This document shows positions 8,972 to 16,701 of a DNA stretch of 64,000 nucleotides, piece by piece. Both the position numbers and the translations under genes were made by a program. The notes beneath the pieces are model-generated. The model ran no database searches and had not been told where the DNA came from. It was given only the letters and a program-made list of their open reading frames with translations. Within the stretch, counting starts at the first letter, position 1. Each line of letters begins with the position of its first letter. The stretch is taken from contig NZ_JASLER010000013.1 in assembly GCF_030151085.1 (NCBI RefSeq), forward strand, positions 1 through 64,000. The letters are read 5' to 3'. The DNA is from Bacteroides sp. (lineage in GTDB: Bacteria; Bacteroidota; Bacteroidia; Bacteroidales; Bacteroidaceae).

Positions 8972-9087
8972 CGTAAATCAATGCAAATAGAAATTGGCAT
9001 GTCAACGTGTAAGAACTATGAATAGTTGCAAGACATCTTGAGACAGAGTGTTTAATAATATATTATTAATGTAATTTAAAAACAATT

Positions 9088-11955
9088 ATGAGAAAAAGAT
9101 TTGTTAAAGTGGTGCTTTTTGGAGCATTGGCACTCGCTACCACGACGTCTTTCATCAGCTGCAAAGACTATGATGATGACATCAAGCGTATCGATAACGA
9201 AATCGGCCAAATCAACAAAAGCCTCGATGAACTTAAAACCTCTATTGGCAACAATGGGATTAAAAGTGTAACCTATGATGCAGCTACTGGAAAGCTGACT
9301 ATCGTTGATGCTAACGATAAGAGTTCTTCTTGTACGATTGCACAAAATTTGCCGGAATATACTATAGAAGTAGTTGGTGGTAAGGTTGTACTGAAAAAGG
9401 GTGGACAGGAAGTTTCTTCTGCAGACCTTCCCGCAGCAACTGCCGGATTCGATCCTGCAAAATTGACTGTAAATGCTGGAGGCGAAGTATTGTATGATGG
9501 TGCTAAGACAGGTGTTAAGGTTCCTACCAGCAGCATTGCCGTAATAGAGAAAGACGGCGCAGTTGTAGGCTATACCTTTACTATTAACGGTGTAGAATAT
9601 CCTTTCTATGTAGCTGATGCTTTGCCTTTGACAAGCTTGGTATTTAAACCGGCTGCTTATCTGAGCGGTGTTGAAGCTATGAAGGCTGCTAACTTGACTT
9701 ACACTAAGTGGGCTAAGAACGCATATACATTGAGTGCTGTTGGTGAAACTTGGCAAGCACCCGTTGCTGCTGCTAAAGCTAGCAATATTACTCCTGATAT
9801 GGTTGCTTACTATCATGTAAGTCCGATTGGCGTTACTATGAAACAAATCTCTAAGTTAGTATTAACTGCTGATGATAAAGACTTCATTGGTACCCGTGCT
9901 GCTTTTGCTATCGGTGATGTAGATCTGAGCAAATGTTCTATCGAAGATGGTTTGTTGAGAGTTGTATTCAATGGTAACAGCGAATCTATCCAGAAAATAG
10001 ATGCTTCTAAGATTACTGTGATGAACTTGAAAGCTACCGTTAATGTAAATGGTGGAAGCAAGACAATCCAGTCTGACTATGCTGCTATCTACAAAACAGT
10101 GATGAAAGACTTTGTTTTGGCTAATGCTAAATCAATCGCTACTCCTGATAAGGCACACTTGTATGGTGCAGACAACCAACGCAATTTGATTGGTAAAGCT
10201 GAAGATGCAATCAAGGCTGATCCGATGTGTGAAGTTGCTTATGACAATACTAAGGGTATTGACTTGAAGGATTATGTTGAAACTCATTATAAAGAGTTTG
10301 CCGACAAAGAAAAGACTCAAGGTGAACAAATTGGTACTGAAAAAACACTTACCAACGCTCAGTTAGCTGACTACGGTTTGAAGCTGGTTTACACTTTATC
10401 TGATTACTATCAGGGTGAAGAAAACAAGACTAACCAAAGTTCATTCGCAAAATTGAACGGTAGTGTATTGGTGGCAAGCATCGAAGGTGTAACTGAAGCT
10501 CCTATCGCTGCTGTAGGCCGTATGCCTTTGGTTCGCGTAGAATTACAAAGAATTTCTGACGGTGAAGTTGTTAATGTTGGTTGGATCAAGGTTAAGATCA
10601 CAAGAGGTGATGTTGCCGGTCTGAACTGGACTAAAGATTGTGGTAACTTCAACTTGAGCTGCAACGATCAGAAGTACACTGTACAGTATATGGAAATGAA
10701 CATTAATATCTATCAGAAGCTTGGTTTGACTAAGGCTGACTTCCACGCAATCTATGAATTGGATGTAGATGTAAATGGAAATGCTAAACTGAAAGCAACT
10801 GATGATGGTGTTGTATCTCCGTTGACTGATGCTGATGCAGATCGTGAAACTATCTGTCTGAAGTGGACTTTGACTCCGTTTGATGCATTGAACGCAATCA
10901 ATAAGAAAGAAGGCAAAGTAACTGCTACAGCTACTTACAAACCGAAGAATGATGATTCTCGTGGCAATGTAACTATCACATTCACTGCTGTTGTTAATTC
11001 TCCTTCTGCAAGCTTCGATGCTGGTAGCAAGATCGCTGAATACTGGTATAACACCATGAGCGGTATCAGAATCAACACTGTAGTTCCTGGTACATTGACT
11101 AATGACTGTGCATTCATCTCTGATATGGATAACGTATTCGTAGGCAACAAACCTTCATTCAAGTTGAACAATGCTGCAAGCGAAGACTTCCAGATCAAGA
11201 ATGTAACTTACAAGTATATCTTTGCTAGCAAGAACGAAAAAGTTGAAGCTTTGGGTAACGACGGTGTAACTTATGTATTGCATGTTGCAAGTGAAACTTT
11301 ATTGCAGGCTGCTCCGAAGGGTAGTGTTGCTTATAAAGATGTAGCTAAGATTAACCAGGCTACTGGTGAAATTGCATACCAGGATAATGCTGTTGCAAAA
11401 GCAATCTTGAATACTTACTCTCATAGCGAAACTCCGTTCAGCGCTAAGGTTGATGTTATCTTGACTAACAAGTGTGACATGAACTTGCCGATGACTGATG
11501 GTGAATTCGATGCAGCATTCTTGCGTCCTGTTAACGTATTCCCGAACACTGGCAAATACTTCGTTGATGGTAAAGATGCCGGTTCTTCAGTGAAGATGCT
11601 TGACTTGGTTTACTTGACTGACTGGAGAGATTACAAGTTCGAAAAGACTGCTGATTACGATGGAACTACTTACTATAATTACTATGGTGTACAATCTATC
11701 GCAATTGACAAGGCTAACATAACTTGTGACTTGAATAAGGGTGACCTCGAAACTCAGAAGTTAGCGAAAGTAACTGATCAGATCGTTATCGATCAAACAG
11801 GTGCTACAGCTCATCCTTACGGTACAATTACTTACACAAACAACACTAATAACGTTCAGGCATTCAAGGTTAAGATTCCTGTAATCGTTACTTATAAGTG
11901 GGGTACTGTGAAGACTGCAGTTTATATGGAAATCAAGAAAACTGAAGGAAACTAA
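9088..11955 (+). CDS. S-layer-like lipoprotein, phase-variable candidate
   Basis: The 955-residue protein has a signal peptide with lipobox SFISC (Cys25), then a short charged coiled-coil (about residues 29-55, starting DDDIKRIDNEI) and a long beta-rich, threonine- and asparagine-rich body without known catalytic motifs. The N-terminus is of the coiled-coil lipoprotein type of Bacteroides surface-layer proteins. Codon use is strikingly uniform (TTG for Leu, GCT for Ala, GTT or GTA for Val, AAC for Asn), as in very highly expressed genes and unlike the recombinase beside it, so an abundant structural protein is likely. It starts 116 bases right of the invertible segment, has no evident promoter of its own, and is followed by its own terminator. 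The S-layer role is inferred from context and composition. Confidence 0.75.
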   Translation: MRKRFVKVVLFGALALATTTSFISCKDYDDDIKRIDNEIGQINKSLDELKTSIGNNGIKSVTYDAATGKLTIVDANDKSSSCTIAQNLPEYTIEVVGGKVVLKKGGQEVSSADLPAATAGFDPAKLTVNAGGEVLYDGAKTGVKVPTSSIAVIEKDGAVVGYTFTINGVEYPFYVADALPLTSLVFKPAAYLSGVEAMKAANLTYTKWAKNAYTLSAVGETWQAPVAAAKASNITPDMVAYYHVSPIGVTMKQISKLVLTADDKDFIGTRAAFAIGDVDLSKCSIEDGLLRVVFNGNSESIQKIDASKITVMNLKATVNVNGGSKTIQSDYAAIYKTVMKDFVLANAKSIATPDKAHLYGADNQRNLIGKAEDAIKADPMCEVAYDNTKGIDLKDYVETHYKEFADKEKTQGEQIGTEKTLTNAQLADYGLKLVYTLSDYYQGEENKTNQSSFAKLNGSVLVASIEGVTEAPIAAVGRMPLVRVELQRISDGEVVNVGWIKVKITRGDVAGLNWTKDCGNFNLSCNDQKYTVQYMEMNINIYQKLGLTKADFHAIYELDVDVNGNAKLKATDDGVVSPLTDADADRETICLKWTLTPFDALNAINKKEGKVTATATYKPKNDDSRGNVTITFTAVVNSPSASFDAGSKIAEYWYNTMSGIRINTVVPGTLTNDCAFISDMDNVFVGNKPSFKLNNAASEDFQIKNVTYKYIFASKNEKVEALGNDGVTYVLHVASETLLQAAPKGSVAYKDVAKINQATGEIAYQDNAVAKAILNTYSHSETPFSAKVDVILTNKCDMNLPMTDGEFDAAFLRPVNVFPNTGKYFVDGKDAGSSVKMLDLVYLTDWRDYKFEKTADYDGTTYYNYYGVQSIAIDKANITCDLNKGDLETQKLAKVTDQIVIDQTGATAHPYGTITYTNNTNNVQAFKVKIPVIVTYKWGTVKTAVYMEIKKTEGN

Positions 11956-12047
11956 TTCTGGATCTCAAATAACCAGTAATATAAGAAACTCGTCTGTGAA
12001 GATAGGTCTCACTTTCACAATCGTGAAAAGTAAAACATGTTATGATG

Positions 12048-12080
12048 GAGGATGTCCCAAGCGGGGGCATCCTCTTTTTT
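12048..12080 (+). terminator. Rho-independent terminator after S-layer-like gene
   Basis: GAGGATGTCCC pairs with GGGGGCATCCTC around the loop AAGC and is followed by six T. It would end most transcripts of the surface-layer gene, leaving lower read-through to the OmpA gene. Confidence 0.88.
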
Positions 12081-12134
12081 CATGATCTTGCTTTTTCAGA
12101 TTGCAATATTCATTACTTAGAAAAATAATTGATT

Positions 12135-13259
12135 ATGAAATTAAAAAGAAATCTTTTGCTTTTTGCTTTAAGCCTGAGTACTCTGGCTGCTTTAGGGCAA
12201 ACTGCTTCTTCAAAACAGATTAACGGGGATGAAGAAACTGTTTTTACTCCGCATTGGTATATGCAAGTTCAAGCGGGCGCCGCACAGACAGTGGGTGAAA
12301 CCGGACTTGAAAAACTTATCTCTCCAGCGGCAGCTCTTTCAGCCGGATACAAGTTCACTTCCCTGTGGGGAATACGTGCGGGTATCAGTGGATGGCAAGC
12401 AAAAGGCACGTGGGCAGTTCTTCCGGATGCTTATAAGTTCAACTTTCTGCAAGGGAATGTAGATGCAACACTCGATTTGAGTAATCTGTTTTGCCGTTAT
12501 AACTGCAAGCGCTTTTTTAATGCTTATATGTTCTTGGGTGCGGGCATTAACGGAGCGTTCAATAACGATGATGCCATTGCATTAGATAATGCCGGTTACA
12601 GCGGGGAGTATTTATGGAAGGGTAAAAAAGTATTTTTTGCCGGCAGAGGCGGATTGGGTGCAAACATGCGCTTAAGTAACTGTGTATCTTTCAACATCGA
12701 AGTAAATGCGAACGTCCTCTCTGATAAATTCAACTCTAAGAAAGCGGATAATCCGGATTGGCAATTCAATGCATTGGCGGGATTAACTTTCAAGTTTGGA
12801 AAAACCACAAAAAGAACCAATGTTGTGCGTTATGAAACGGCTCCGTTGCCCGTAGAAGTGGTAAGAGAGGTTAAAGAAGAGGTAATTGTACCGGTCGAAG
12901 AGAAGAAAATAGAAGTAAAAGAAGAGATAAAACCGTGGACCGAGCATGTCTTTTTCAAAATAAATTCAGCTGTAATACGTCCCTCCGAAGAGAATAAGCT
13001 ATTGAACCTGATAGCTTTCCTAAAGAAAACTCCGGAGATGAAAGTTACTGTATGCGGATATGCGGATAAGGCTACCGGTACGCCTGCTATTAATATGCGC
13101 TTGTCTAAAGAACGTGCGCAAGCTGTGGTAAAGGTATTGAAGAATAGCGGCATTGCATCCGATAGAATTATACTCGATTTTAAGGGCGATACAGTTCAAC
13201 CATTCTCAGTGATCGAAGAGAACCGCGTAGCTATCTGTGTCACCGATAAGATAAATTAA
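12135..13259 (+). CDS. OmpA-family outer-membrane protein
   Basis: I chose the ATG at 12135 (MKLKRNLLLF...), giving 374 residues, over an upstream in-frame TTG at 12129, because the signal peptide begins there. An N-terminal beta-barrel-like part (to about residue 225) is followed by a Glu/Val/Lys-rich linker and a C-terminal OmpA-like peptidoglycan-binding domain (FFKINSAVIRPSEENKL, VCGYADKATGTP, MRLSKERAQAVV, EENRVAI). Such proteins tie the outer membrane to peptidoglycan. Lying right behind the surface-layer gene, it is likely an anchor or assembly partner for it. A terminator separates the two, so it is probably expressed at a lower level. Confidence 0.85.
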   Translation: MKLKRNLLLFALSLSTLAALGQTASSKQINGDEETVFTPHWYMQVQAGAAQTVGETGLEKLISPAAALSAGYKFTSLWGIRAGISGWQAKGTWAVLPDAYKFNFLQGNVDATLDLSNLFCRYNCKRFFNAYMFLGAGINGAFNNDDAIALDNAGYSGEYLWKGKKVFFAGRGGLGANMRLSNCVSFNIEVNANVLSDKFNSKKADNPDWQFNALAGLTFKFGKTTKRTNVVRYETAPLPVEVVREVKEEVIVPVEEKKIEVKEEIKPWTEHVFFKINSAVIRPSEENKLLNLIAFLKKTPEMKVTVCGYADKATGTPAINMRLSKERAQAVVKVLKNSGIASDRIILDFKGDTVQPFSVIEENRVAICVTDKIN

Positions 13260-13293
13260 TACCTTCATCGGTCCCATTTATGATATAAATCCC

Positions 13294-13301
13294 TATCTTT
13301 G
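13294..13301 (+). promoter_or_regulatory. Promoter -7 element of glyS
   Basis: TATCTTTG matches TAnnTTTG exactly and lies about 52 bases before the glyS start codon. The -33 element is weak, so this rests on the -7 box. Confidence 0.6.
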
Positions 13302-13353
13302 TGGCGCTTTTTAGCTAAAAATAAGATTCAAATTAATTTAGATACAACAGAAA

Positions 13354-14895
13354 ATGGCACAAGAAGACGTTTTTAAGAAACTCGTATCGCATTGCAAGGA
13401 ATATGGTTTTGTATTCCCTAGTAGTGATATTTACGACGGACTGGGAGCCGTATATGACTACGGTCAGATGGGTGTGGAATTGAAAAATAACATCAAGCAA
13501 TACTGGTGGCAAAGTATGGTGCTGCTGCACGAAAACATTGTCGGCATCGATTCAGCTATCTTTATGCACCCCACTATCTGGAAAGCCAGCGGACACGTAG
13601 ATGCTTTCAATGACCCTTTGATTGATAATAAAGACTCTAAGAAACGTTATCGTGCCGATGTATTGGTAGAAGATCAGCTTGCTAAGTATGATGACAAGAT
13701 AAATAAGGAAGTTGCTAAAGCCGCTAAGAAGTTTGGTGATGCTTTTGACGAAGCTCAGTTCCGCAATACAAACGGACGTGTGTTGGAACACCAGGCTAAA
13801 CGCGATGCTTTGCACGAACGTTTTGCCAAGGCTTTGAACGACAACAACCTTGACGAACTTCGTCAAATTATTGTTGATGAAGAAATCGTTTGTCCTATCA
13901 GTGGTACAAAGAACTGGACGGAAGTACGTCAGTTTAACCTGATGTTTTCTACAGAAATGGGTTCTACCAGCGATGGTGCTATGAAGATTTATCTTCGTCC
14001 GGAGACTGCACAGGGTATCTTTGTAAACTACCTGAATGTACAGAAGACCGGTCGTATGAAGATACCTTTCGGTATTGCACAGATTGGTAAAGCATTCCGT
14101 AATGAAATCGTGGCACGCCAATTCATCTTCCGTATGCGTGAGTTCGAACAGATGGAGATGCAGTTCTTCGTAAAACCGGGAACTGAACTCGACTGGTTTG
14201 CTAAGTGGAAAGAAACTCGTCTGAAATGGCATAAAGCTCTTGGTTTTGGTGATGACCATTACCGTTTCCATGATCATGATAAATTGGCTCATTATGCCAA
14301 TGCTGCTACAGATATTGAATTCTTGATGCCGTTTGGTTTCAAAGAAGTGGAGGGTGTTCATAGCCGTACGAACTTTGACTTGTCTCAACACGAGAAGTTC
14401 TCCGGAAAGAACATCAAGTATTTCGACCCTGAAACCAACGAAAGCTATGTGCCGTACGTTATTGAGACCTCTATCGGTGTAGACCGTATGTTCCTCAGTA
14501 TCATGTCTGCTTCTTATTGCGAAGAGCAATTAGAAAGCGGTGAATCTCGCGTAGTATTGAGATTGCCTGCTGCACTGGCACCGGTGAAACTGGCTGTTAT
14601 GCCATTGATTAAGAAAGATGGTCTGCCTGAGAAAGCGCGCGAGATCATCGACGACTTGAAGTTCCACTTCCATTGCCAATACGATGAGAAAGACTCTATT
14701 GGTAAGCGTTACCGTCGTCAGGATGCCATTGGTACTCCGTTCTGTGTAACGGTAGACCACCAGACTCTGGAAGATAACTGCGTGACTTTGCGTAACCGTG
14801 ACACGATGGAGCAAGAACGCGTAGCTATTTCTGAACTGAACAATATCATTGCAGACCGTGTAAGCATCACATCGTTGCTGAAAACGTTGCAATAA
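13354..14895 (+). CDS. glyS: Glycyl-tRNA synthetase (alpha2 type)
   Basis: This complete 513-residue class II synthetase charges tRNA-Gly. It has the N-terminal FVFPSSDIYDGLGAVYDYG segment, class II motif 2 (FRNEIVARQFIFRMREFEQMEMQ, written here as FRNEI...FEQME), motif 3 (YVIETSIGVDRMFL) and the anticodon-binding domain at the C-terminus (LAPVKLAVMPLIKK). Length and motifs match the homodimeric form typical of Bacteroidota. The FKBP-like lipoprotein gene follows after 26 bases and is probably co-transcribed, an arrangement I recall from other Bacteroides genomes. Confidence 0.95.
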   Translation: MAQEDVFKKLVSHCKEYGFVFPSSDIYDGLGAVYDYGQMGVELKNNIKQYWWQSMVLLHENIVGIDSAIFMHPTIWKASGHVDAFNDPLIDNKDSKKRYRADVLVEDQLAKYDDKINKEVAKAAKKFGDAFDEAQFRNTNGRVLEHQAKRDALHERFAKALNDNNLDELRQIIVDEEIVCPISGTKNWTEVRQFNLMFSTEMGSTSDGAMKIYLRPETAQGIFVNYLNVQKTGRMKIPFGIAQIGKAFRNEIVARQFIFRMREFEQMEMQFFVKPGTELDWFAKWKETRLKWHKALGFGDDHYRFHDHDKLAHYANAATDIEFLMPFGFKEVEGVHSRTNFDLSQHEKFSGKNIKYFDPETNESYVPYVIETSIGVDRMFLSIMSASYCEEQLESGESRVVLRLPAALAPVKLAVMPLIKKDGLPEKAREIIDDLKFHFHCQYDEKDSIGKRYRRQDAIGTPFCVTVDHQTLEDNCVTLRNRDTMEQERVAISELNNIIADRVSITSLLKTLQ

Positions 14896-14921
14896 TAAAT
14901 AATATCAAAATTAATAGTTAG

Positions 14922-15554
14922 ATGAAGAAAACCATCCTTTTGTTTTTGCCTTTCTTGTTATTCTTGGCAGGTACATTCGTTTCTTGTGAAGAAGTGAAGG
15001 AAGTAGGTAAGTATGATAACTGGAAAGAACGTAATCAAGCGTTTATTGACTCAATAAAGCATGAAACGGGTGATATGTATGTGGCTACAATGGAGGACTT
15101 AAAGAAGGTTCCTGAAGGTGACCTGTTTGCTATTGAAACTACAGCCGGTACAAGTAACGGACGTCAATATGTCTATTGTAAGAAACTGGTGTCAAATACT
15201 ACTGGTGAGCTTCCTATTTATACAAGTAATGTAACCACATACTATTATGGTACTTACATTACAGGCGATGAATTCGATGGTTGTTTCAAAGGCTATGGAG
15301 CACTCGACCGGATTATTACAAAACCATTGAAAGAGCCGACTCCGTTTGATGCAACTTCTTCCTTTGCGGTTAATCAGGTAGTTGCAGGCTGGACTGCAGC
15401 TTTGCAGTATATGCGGGTAGGCGAACGTTGGATGCTGTATATTCCATGGGAAAGCGGATATGGTACGTCAGATTATACTCCGTATGGTTCGACAAAAACG
15501 ATACCGGGTTATTCTGTATTAACATTCGATTTGATATTGAAAGGCATTAATTAA
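14922..15554 (+). CDS. FKBP-type peptidyl-prolyl isomerase-like lipoprotein
   Basis: The 210-residue protein has a signal peptide with lipobox TFVSC (Cys22). The C-terminal part fits a diverged FKBP domain: an LQYMRVGERWMLYIPWESGYG segment and the closing strand IPGYSVLTFDLILKGI. It would assist protein folding at the periplasmic face of a membrane. Several active-site aromatics of classical FKBPs are hard to place by eye, so activity is uncertain. It is the second gene of the glyS unit and is followed by a strong terminator. Confidence 0.75.
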   Translation: MKKTILLFLPFLLFLAGTFVSCEEVKEVGKYDNWKERNQAFIDSIKHETGDMYVATMEDLKKVPEGDLFAIETTAGTSNGRQYVYCKKLVSNTTGELPIYTSNVTTYYYGTYITGDEFDGCFKGYGALDRIITKPLKEPTPFDATSSFAVNQVVAGWTAALQYMRVGERWMLYIPWESGYGTSDYTPYGSTKTIPGYSVLTFDLILKGIN

Positions 15555-15610
15555 AGACTCGGTCTTTATAATGGTAACTGCTTCTATAAAGAAGAAGTTA
15601 CCTAAAGAAT

Positions 15611-15659
15611 TGCACCTCAAAAGTTGATTATAAAACTTTTGAGGTGCATTTCTTTTTTT
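15611..15659 (+). terminator. Terminator of glyS-FKBP unit
   Basis: A 15-bp stem (TGCACCTCAAAAGTT with AACTTTTGAGGTGCA) around an 8-base loop is followed by ATTTC and a run of seven T. Confidence 0.85.
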
Positions 15660-15839
15660 GTACTATAGCTTTGGTTGTTTTAGTGAATATTCTGCAACGG
15701 AGTGGCTACATGCGGATAACCGTTTTCAAACTATTCATGAAGAAGTAATTAATTATCTGCTATCGCGATTAACATAAGCTTTTATGAGATTATCCATTAT
15801 CTTTTCACTACTTTTGCATAAGTGATTGATAACGTTCAA
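15660..15839 (+). promoter_or_regulatory. Upstream region of HU-like gene with -7 element
   Basis: The only clear signal in this non-coding stretch is TACTTTTG at 15809-15816, an exact TAnnTTTG match without a good -33 partner. A start just after it would place the whole 22-bp repeat array in the 5' leader of the HU-like gene. Confidence 0.45.
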
Positions 15840-16010
15840 CCATGGTTGAATGATATTCCGACGAAGGTTGAACGAACGTCCGGCGATGGTTGGAAAATCT
15901 CTTTACCATGGTCGAACGGTGATGATTGCTTGTGTATAATGTGATAATCCCTTATGTTTAACAGGATAATCCTTTGTGTGTAACGGGATAATAGTATGTA
16001 TCTGATAAAT
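15840..16010 (+). repeat. Degenerate 22-bp tandem array in leader of HU-like gene
   Basis: Four units with the core C(C/G)A(T/A)GGT(T/C)G(A/G)A begin at 15840, 15862, 15884 and 15906, exactly 22 bases apart. The same period continues with GATAAT cores at 15943, 15965 and 15987. The first unit contains the 16-bp palindrome TTCAACCATGGTTGAA. About seven to eight units fill the gap up to the start codon. There are no unique spacers, so this is not a CRISPR array. Confidence 0.8.
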
Positions 16011-16019
16011 CAATAGACT

Positions 16020-16658
16020 ATGGCTATACTCTTTGAATGGTATGAAAATCCGGTGGCACCGCATCAGCCGAAGGAGAAAAGACTCCATGCACGTATCATA
16101 CTGAATGGTAAAGTGGAGACAAAAGATTTGAAGTCGATTATTCAGAAACGCAGTTCGCTGTCGGAGGCTGATGTATCGGCGGTGCTTGAGGCGTTGAGCG
16201 ACGTTATGGGCGATGAACTTCGCGAAGGGCGGCAGGTGCATCTGGATGGTATCGGTTACTTCTATCCCTCGCTGGAATGTACGGAAGAAATAACCCCTGA
16301 TACGCCACGGCGCAACGAAAAGGTGAAACTGAAAGCTATCCAGTTCCGTTCGGACCAGCAACTAAAAGATTCCATCGGTCCGGTGAAGTTGCGCCATAGC
16401 CAGTATTCAAGGCATTCCGGTAATTTGACTGAAGAAGAGATAGATGTGCGGCTCAAAGAGTATTTCAGCACCAATCAGGTATTGACGCGAAGAGATTTTC
16501 AAGGTCTTTGCAAGTTGACTAGAACGACTGCCGCCGACCGCCTGCGCAAGTTGCGTGAAGCGGGAAAACTGAAGAATATCGGACTACGAACACAGCCCAT
16601 CTATGTGCCGATGCCGGGTTATTACGGTGTATCGCACGATGTGGTTCCCGGGCAGTAA
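16020..16658 (+). CDS. HU-related DNA-binding protein
   Basis: The 212-residue protein belongs to the Bacteroidota HU-like group. Residues about 1-130 resemble an HU/IHF fold, with LHARIILNGKVETKDL, then SEADVSAVLEALSDVMGDEL, then VHLDGIGYFYPSLE. The C-terminal 70 residues (RLKEYFSTNQVLTRRDF...TAADRLRKLREAGKLKNIG) look like a winged-helix or helix-turn-helix add-on. It is probably a nucleoid-associated or regulatory protein. The repeat array before it would be a natural place for autoregulation, which is inference. It is alone in its unit and ends at a bidirectional terminator. Confidence 0.75.
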   Translation: MAILFEWYENPVAPHQPKEKRLHARIILNGKVETKDLKSIIQKRSSLSEADVSAVLEALSDVMGDELREGRQVHLDGIGYFYPSLECTEEITPDTPRRNEKVKLKAIQFRSDQQLKDSIGPVKLRHSQYSRHSGNLTEEEIDVRLKEYFSTNQVLTRRDFQGLCKLTRTTAADRLRKLREAGKLKNIGLRTQPIYVPMPGYYGVSHDVVPGQ

Positions 16659-16659
16659 G

Positions 16660-16694
16660 GAAGTTATGAGTTATAACATATAACTCATAACTTC
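16660..16694. terminator. Bidirectional hairpin between converging genes
   Basis: GAAGTTATGAGTTATA pairs perfectly with TATAACTCATAACTTC around a 3-base loop. It sits between the rightward HU-like gene and the leftward hydrolase gene. T-tracts are short, so strength is uncertain. Confidence 0.65.
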
Positions 16695-16701
16695 TTAAGG
16701 A

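Noticed and set aside
9076..9846. 256-codon open frame antisense to the S-layer-like gene
   Set aside because: Ser/Cys/Tyr-rich translation with no domain, opposite a gene with strong codon bias.
12010..12030. Short inverted repeat TTTCACAATCGTGAAA as a terminator or operator
   Set aside because: The stem is short, no T-run follows, and a strong terminator lies 20 bases further on.
13552..14529. 325-codon open frame antisense to glyS
   Set aside because: It lies wholly within a highly conserved gene and has no recognisable domain; it is a by-product of the codon use of glyS.
15840..16010. Regular repeat array that might be a CRISPR
   Set aside because: Units are 22 bp, degenerate and directly adjoining; there are no unique spacers and no cas genes in the window. 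The same holds for the arrays at 24478, 42158 and 42456.
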